Made by a program: the position numbers and the translations under genes. Shown one piece after another: positions 28,529 to 31,768 of a DNA stretch of 31,768 nucleotides. How positions within the stretch are numbered: position 1 is the stretch's first letter; each line of letters starts with the position of its first letter. The notes below the pieces were generated by a model. That model did not search any database. It was not told where the DNA came from and saw only the letters and a program-made list of their open reading frames with translations. This stretch comes from Armatimonadetes bacterium UBA5419 (lineage in GTDB: Bacteria > Armatimonadota > UBA10988). The DNA lies in contig DHNJ01000147.1 in assembly GCA_002409445.1 (NCBI GenBank), positions 1-31,768 on the forward strand. The letters are read 5' to 3'.

Positions 28529-31480
28529 ATGTTCACGCCGACTCTCCTCCTCCTCGCCACCCTGGCCCCCACCGCCCAGCCGGTGGCCACACCGGGCGAC
28601 CCGTCGCGCTGGGATTCCGCGCGCGATGCGACCCGGCTGGCCCGCGAGTTCGCCGTCTACGAGCTCGCCCGCGGCGAGGACCCAGAGCACGGGCCCACGC
28701 TCGACTGGTCCTTCCGCCTGGCCGACGCCGCCTTCGCCGACGTCTTCTGCCGCCAGCCCCTCGCCCACCCCTTCGGCGCGCTCCGACTCGTCCTGCGCAA
28801 CGAGGGCGGCGGCTTCAACCTGGCGGTCAAGCTGGCCGACAGTTCCGGCGCCGAGTGGACCGCCCCGCCGGTGCCCCTGGCCGCGGGCGGCGAGTGGCAG
28901 ACCATCGACCTGCCGCTAGGCGACTTCGCGCCGGCCTCCTGGAGCCAGGACCGCGACGGGCGCCTGAACTTCCCGCTGCCCTACCTCGCGGTCATCGCCT
29001 TCGGCGTCCAGCCCGGCGTCGACTACCGGCTGCGCATCGCCGAGCTGAGCACGGTCGCCGGCGAGCTGGCCCCCGCGCGGCTGGTCGTCGATGGCCTGCC
29101 CGCCGACCCCGGCGTCCGCGCGCCCGTCTCCGCGACCTTCGAGCTGACCCTCGACGCCGACTGGCCCGCCGCCGCCTACGTCACCGATCCGCGCCTCGGC
29201 CTCGAGGTCGACGGGCGACCGGCGCAGTCCTTCCCCATCTACTGGGACCGCCCGGCGACCGACTGGCGCGCGGGCGAAACCGTCCGCGGCGTCAGCCACC
29301 TGCAGCTGAGCGAGTGGACCGGCGGCCGCGGCCACTGGCGGCTGATCGCGCCCGGTCTGGGCCTGCCCGCCGACGGCGTGCTCGGCCCGGTGCGCCTGCG
29401 CGCGCGGCAGCCGCAGCCGATGTGGGCCGAGGTCCGCCCCTACCGCGGCGCGCCGTGCCTGTTCATCAACGACCAGCCGTCCAACGGCATGGCCTATACA
29501 GCCTACGGCCCCGAGGCCCAGGTCTTCGCCGAGTTCGGCCAGGCCGGCGTGCGGCTCTATAGCATCTGCGGCACGCCGACCGCCAGCGGCTACGGGCTAG
29601 CCCAGGACGCAGCGACCGCGCCCGGTGTCTGGGACTTCAGCCAGCTCGACCAGCGCATTCGCATGGTCCTCGACAACAGCCCCGACTCGTACCTCTTCCC
29701 GCGGCTCTACCTCGCCGCGCCCGAGTGGTGGCTCGATGAGCATCCGGAGGCCGTGGTCACCTACGACCCGGGCGACGGGCAGCCGATACCCTTGATCAAC
29801 GCCGGCCGCCGCGTGCCCTCGTGGGCCAGCCGCGACTGGTGGGCCTTCGTCGACGAGGGGCTGCGGCGGCTGATCCGGTTCGTCGAGGCGCAGCCGTATG
29901 CCGACCGCGTCATCGGCTACCACCTGGCCAGCGGGACGACCGAAGAGTGGATGATGTGGGGCGCCAACGACGACCACTGGACCGACTACTCGCCGGCCAC
30001 GACCGCCGCCTGGGACGCCTGGCGGACCGCCGCCGGCCGGCCCGTCGTGCCGATCCCGACCCGCTCTGAGCGCGCCGCGTCGGCCATGGGCAACCTGCGC
30101 GACCCGGCGACCGACCAGGCCTCGATCGACTACAGCCTGTTCCTCGCCGACCACGCGGCCGACGCCATGGAGCACTTCGCCGCGACGGTCAAGCGGCTGA
30201 CCGAGCGCCGGCGCACGGTCGGCGTGTTCTACGGCTACCTGTACCAGCTGTTCGGCCAGCGCCAACAGAACGCCGCTCACCTGGCCTTCGACCGCATCGT
30301 CCGCAGCCGCGACATCGACTTCCTCTGCAGCCCGACCAGCTATGCCTTCCGCGACCCAGGCAGCGGCACCAGCCACTTCATGGCGCCGATCCACAGCGTC
30401 GCCGCGCACGGCAAGCTCTGGTTCAACGAGAACGACATCCGTACCTCACTGTCTCCCGGGGCGGTTGGGGACTGGGGTAAGCAGGCCGACGTCGCGGGCG
30501 ATATCGTCCAGCAGGACCGCGAGCTGGCCAACGTCTTCGGCAGCAGCGTCGCGCAGTGGTGGTTCGACGTCGGGCGCAACCGCTACGACGACCCCGCCTT
30601 GATGGCCCGCATCGGCGAGCTGGTGCGGGTCGCCGACCAGACGATGGCCGTCGACCGTAGCCCGCGCGACCAGATCGCCATGGTCGCCGACGGCCGCGGC
30701 CTGGCGCGGGTCAACGTCGGCGACCACCTCACCCTGGCGCTCATGCTCAACCAGATCCCGCCGCTCTCGCGCATCGGCGGGCCGGTCGGCTACTACGATG
30801 CGTCGGATCTGGACCAGCTCAGCCGCCATCGGCTGATCGTCCTCGCCCCCCTCTACGACCCGACCCCGGCCCAGCGCGCGGCGCTCGAGCGGCTCAAGTC
30901 GGACGGGCGGGTGATCGTCTTCACCCACGCGCCCGCGCCGTACCGCGACGGGGCCTGGGCGCCGGAGACGATGGCCGAGGTCTGCGGCCTGCAGCTGCGC
31001 GCCGAGGACCGCGCGGTGCCCGCTAGCGTGACGTACACCGGCACGGACCCGCTCGTCGCCGGCCTGGCCGACCCGGGCTACGGGCCGGGCATGGAGCTGC
31101 GGCCGGCGATCGTCGGCGCCGACCCCGAGGCCACGGTCCTGGGCACGCTGCCCGACGGCAGCCCCGGCCTGCTGGTCCGCCGCTACCCGACCTGGACCGC
31201 CGTCTGGAGCGCCGCGCCGACGCTGCCGCAACCGCTGCTCGCGCGCCTGGCCGACCTGGCCGGCGTCCACCGCTACACCGACAGCCCCGACGTGGTCTGG
31301 GCCAACGGTGGGCTGCTGGCGCTGAACGTTGATGCGGGCGGACCGCGGACGCTGCGGCTGCCGCGGGCGGCGCGGGTCACGGACCTGTTCACCGGCGAGC
31401 GCGTCGGCGACCGGCTGACCGAGTGGTCCGTCGACCTGCCCGCAGCGGGCACCGCGCTGTACCGGGTCGACTACCGCTAG
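28529..31480 (+). CDS. Secreted GH42-like (clan GH-A) glycoside hydrolase
   Basis: A predicted exported enzyme of 983 residues, likely acting on a plant or algal galactoside or similar glycoside. The ATG at 28529 has AGGAG seven bases upstream and opens a short signal peptide (MFTPTLLLLATLAPTAQPVA). The frame upstream to 28388 has no ribosome site. Residues about 30-175 look like a carbohydrate-binding jelly roll (GALRLVLRNEGGGFNLAVKL, WQTIDLPLGDF). A TIM barrel follows from about 300 to 690. GYHLASGTTEEW (463-474) carries the likely acid/base Glu472 or Glu473, and LWFNENDIRTSL (630-641) the likely nucleophile Glu634. Residues about 735-850 resemble the GATase-like trimerisation domain of GH42 (LIVLAPLYDPTPAQRAALERL, GRVIVFTH). 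A small C-terminal beta domain (TLRLPRAARVTDLFTG) closes it. The substrate is not readable from sequence. It is convergent with an AraC gene. Confidence 0.85.
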   Translation: MFTPTLLLLATLAPTAQPVATPGDPSRWDSARDATRLAREFAVYELARGEDPEHGPTLDWSFRLADAAFADVFCRQPLAHPFGALRLVLRNEGGGFNLAVKLADSSGAEWTAPPVPLAAGGEWQTIDLPLGDFAPASWSQDRDGRLNFPLPYLAVIAFGVQPGVDYRLRIAELSTVAGELAPARLVVDGLPADPGVRAPVSATFELTLDADWPAAAYVTDPRLGLEVDGRPAQSFPIYWDRPATDWRAGETVRGVSHLQLSEWTGGRGHWRLIAPGLGLPADGVLGPVRLRARQPQPMWAEVRPYRGAPCLFINDQPSNGMAYTAYGPEAQVFAEFGQAGVRLYSICGTPTASGYGLAQDAATAPGVWDFSQLDQRIRMVLDNSPDSYLFPRLYLAAPEWWLDEHPEAVVTYDPGDGQPIPLINAGRRVPSWASRDWWAFVDEGLRRLIRFVEAQPYADRVIGYHLASGTTEEWMMWGANDDHWTDYSPATTAAWDAWRTAAGRPVVPIPTRSERAASAMGNLRDPATDQASIDYSLFLADHAADAMEHFAATVKRLTERRRTVGVFYGYLYQLFGQRQQNAAHLAFDRIVRSRDIDFLCSPTSYAFRDPGSGTSHFMAPIHSVAAHGKLWFNENDIRTSLSPGAVGDWGKQADVAGDIVQQDRELANVFGSSVAQWWFDVGRNRYDDPALMARIGELVRVADQTMAVDRSPRDQIAMVADGRGLARVNVGDHLTLALMLNQIPPLSRIGGPVGYYDASDLDQLSRHRLIVLAPLYDPTPAQRAALERLKSDGRVIVFTHAPAPYRDGAWAPETMAEVCGLQLRAEDRAVPASVTYTGTDPLVAGLADPGYGPGMELRPAIVGADPEATVLGTLPDGSPGLLVRRYPTWTAVWSAAPTLPQPLLARLADLAGVHRYTDSPDVVWANGGLLALNVDAGGPRTLRLPRAARVTDLFTGERVGDRLTEWSVDLPAAGTALYRVDYR

Positions 31481-31768
31481 CGCTGGGCGGCGCGCCAACC
31501 GCTCGGCGAGCTGCCCTTGGCGCGTGTGAAGACTCGGGCGAAGTAGCTGGGGTCGTGGTAGCCGCAGGCGCGGGCGATCTCGGCCACGGGGCGGTCGGTC
31601 GTCGCCAACAGTTCGGTCGCGTGTTCGAGACGCACGCGCGTCAGCAGCTGGCTGAAGGTCAGGCCGAAGTGCCGCCGCACCTGGCGGCTGAAGTGCGCCG
31701 GCGAAAGGCAGGCGACGCGCGCCAGCTGGTCGCGAGTCAGATCCTCGGCGAAGTGCTCGTGGAGGTGG
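31477..31768 (-). CDS. AraC-family transcriptional regulator, C-terminal part
   Basis: The DNA-binding end of an AraC/XylS regulator; its start lies beyond the right edge. The visible 96 residues extend upstream of the first in-frame GTG at 31680 without a stop, so that codon is not the true start. Both helix-turn-helix motifs are present: the first with LTRDQLARVACLSPAHFSRQVRRHFG, the second with PVAEIARACGYHDPSYFARVFTRAKGSSPSGWR, where the GY-x-D-x-SYF-x-R-x-F-x-R-x-G-x-SP pattern is diagnostic. The sensing domain is not visible, so the inducer is unknown. The gene faces the glycosidase and the stops overlap in a CTAG, which suggests a local sugar-use regulator; that link is inference. Confidence 0.93.
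   Translation of the reverse strand, partial: HLHEHFAEDLTRDQLARVACLSPAHFSRQVRRHFGLTFSQLLTRVRLEHATELLATTDRPVAEIARACGYHDPSYFARVFTRAKGSSPSGWRAAQR

Noticed and set aside
30446..31498. 350-codon minus-strand frame opposite the glycosidase
   Set aside because: Composition is that of a shadow frame and it overlaps the catalytic and trimerisation-like domains of the real gene.

Overview
This is a GC-rich window from a Gram-negative-type bacterium. A secretin, an outer-membrane-style lipoprotein and inner-membrane alignment proteins are all present. The prepilin N-termini, the very large secreted proteins, the Met/Gly-rich tails on pilus assembly proteins, and the secreted glycosidase beside an AraC regulator suggest Armatimonadota or a Planctomycetes-like lineage. 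That placement is inference; the window holds no rRNA or other universal marker gene.

About 28 kb of the window (positions 28134 down to 1) reads on the minus strand and looks like a type IV pilus (or closely related type IV filament) locus. In transcription order it begins with a soluble GAF-histidine kinase (28134-26791). A pilin-like gene follows (26614-25853), then four pseudopilin genes of PilV, FimT/GspH, PilW and PilX/GspK type (25783-18070), three of them several times larger than usual. Two giant secreted proteins of 1858 and 2195 residues come next (18053-5866). After a GC-rich hairpin and a good sigma70-type promoter comes pilM-pilN-pilO-pilP-pilQ (5643-1), with pilQ running off the left edge. 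No assembly ATPase, platform protein or prepilin peptidase is in the window.

The order minor pilins, then large secreted protein(s), resembles the fimU-pilV-pilW-pilX-pilY1 clusters of Proteobacteria. The two giants sit where the tip adhesin PilY1 would be. The first has C-terminal beta-propeller/NHL-like sequence and acidic calcium-loop-like motifs, but its N-terminus resembles a DUF4159/glutamine-amidotransferase-like fold rather than a von Willebrand A domain. My inference is an oversized filament-tip complex that primes or caps the pilus. It is the most interesting thing in the window.

The pilMNOPQ genes are also unusual. PilM carries an acidic, low-complexity insert of about 290 residues with repeated Phe-Asp-Phe-Gly-like motifs. 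PilN, PilO, PilP and PilQ all carry Met/Gly-rich low-complexity segments, and PilN and PilO end in nearly the same tail.

The right end is a separate unit. A 394-base divergent intergenic region with two perfect inverted repeats leads into a plus-strand secreted glycoside hydrolase of GH42/clan-A type (28529-31480). It is convergent with an AraC-family regulator that runs off the right edge (31768-31477). The two share a CTAG at their stop codons.
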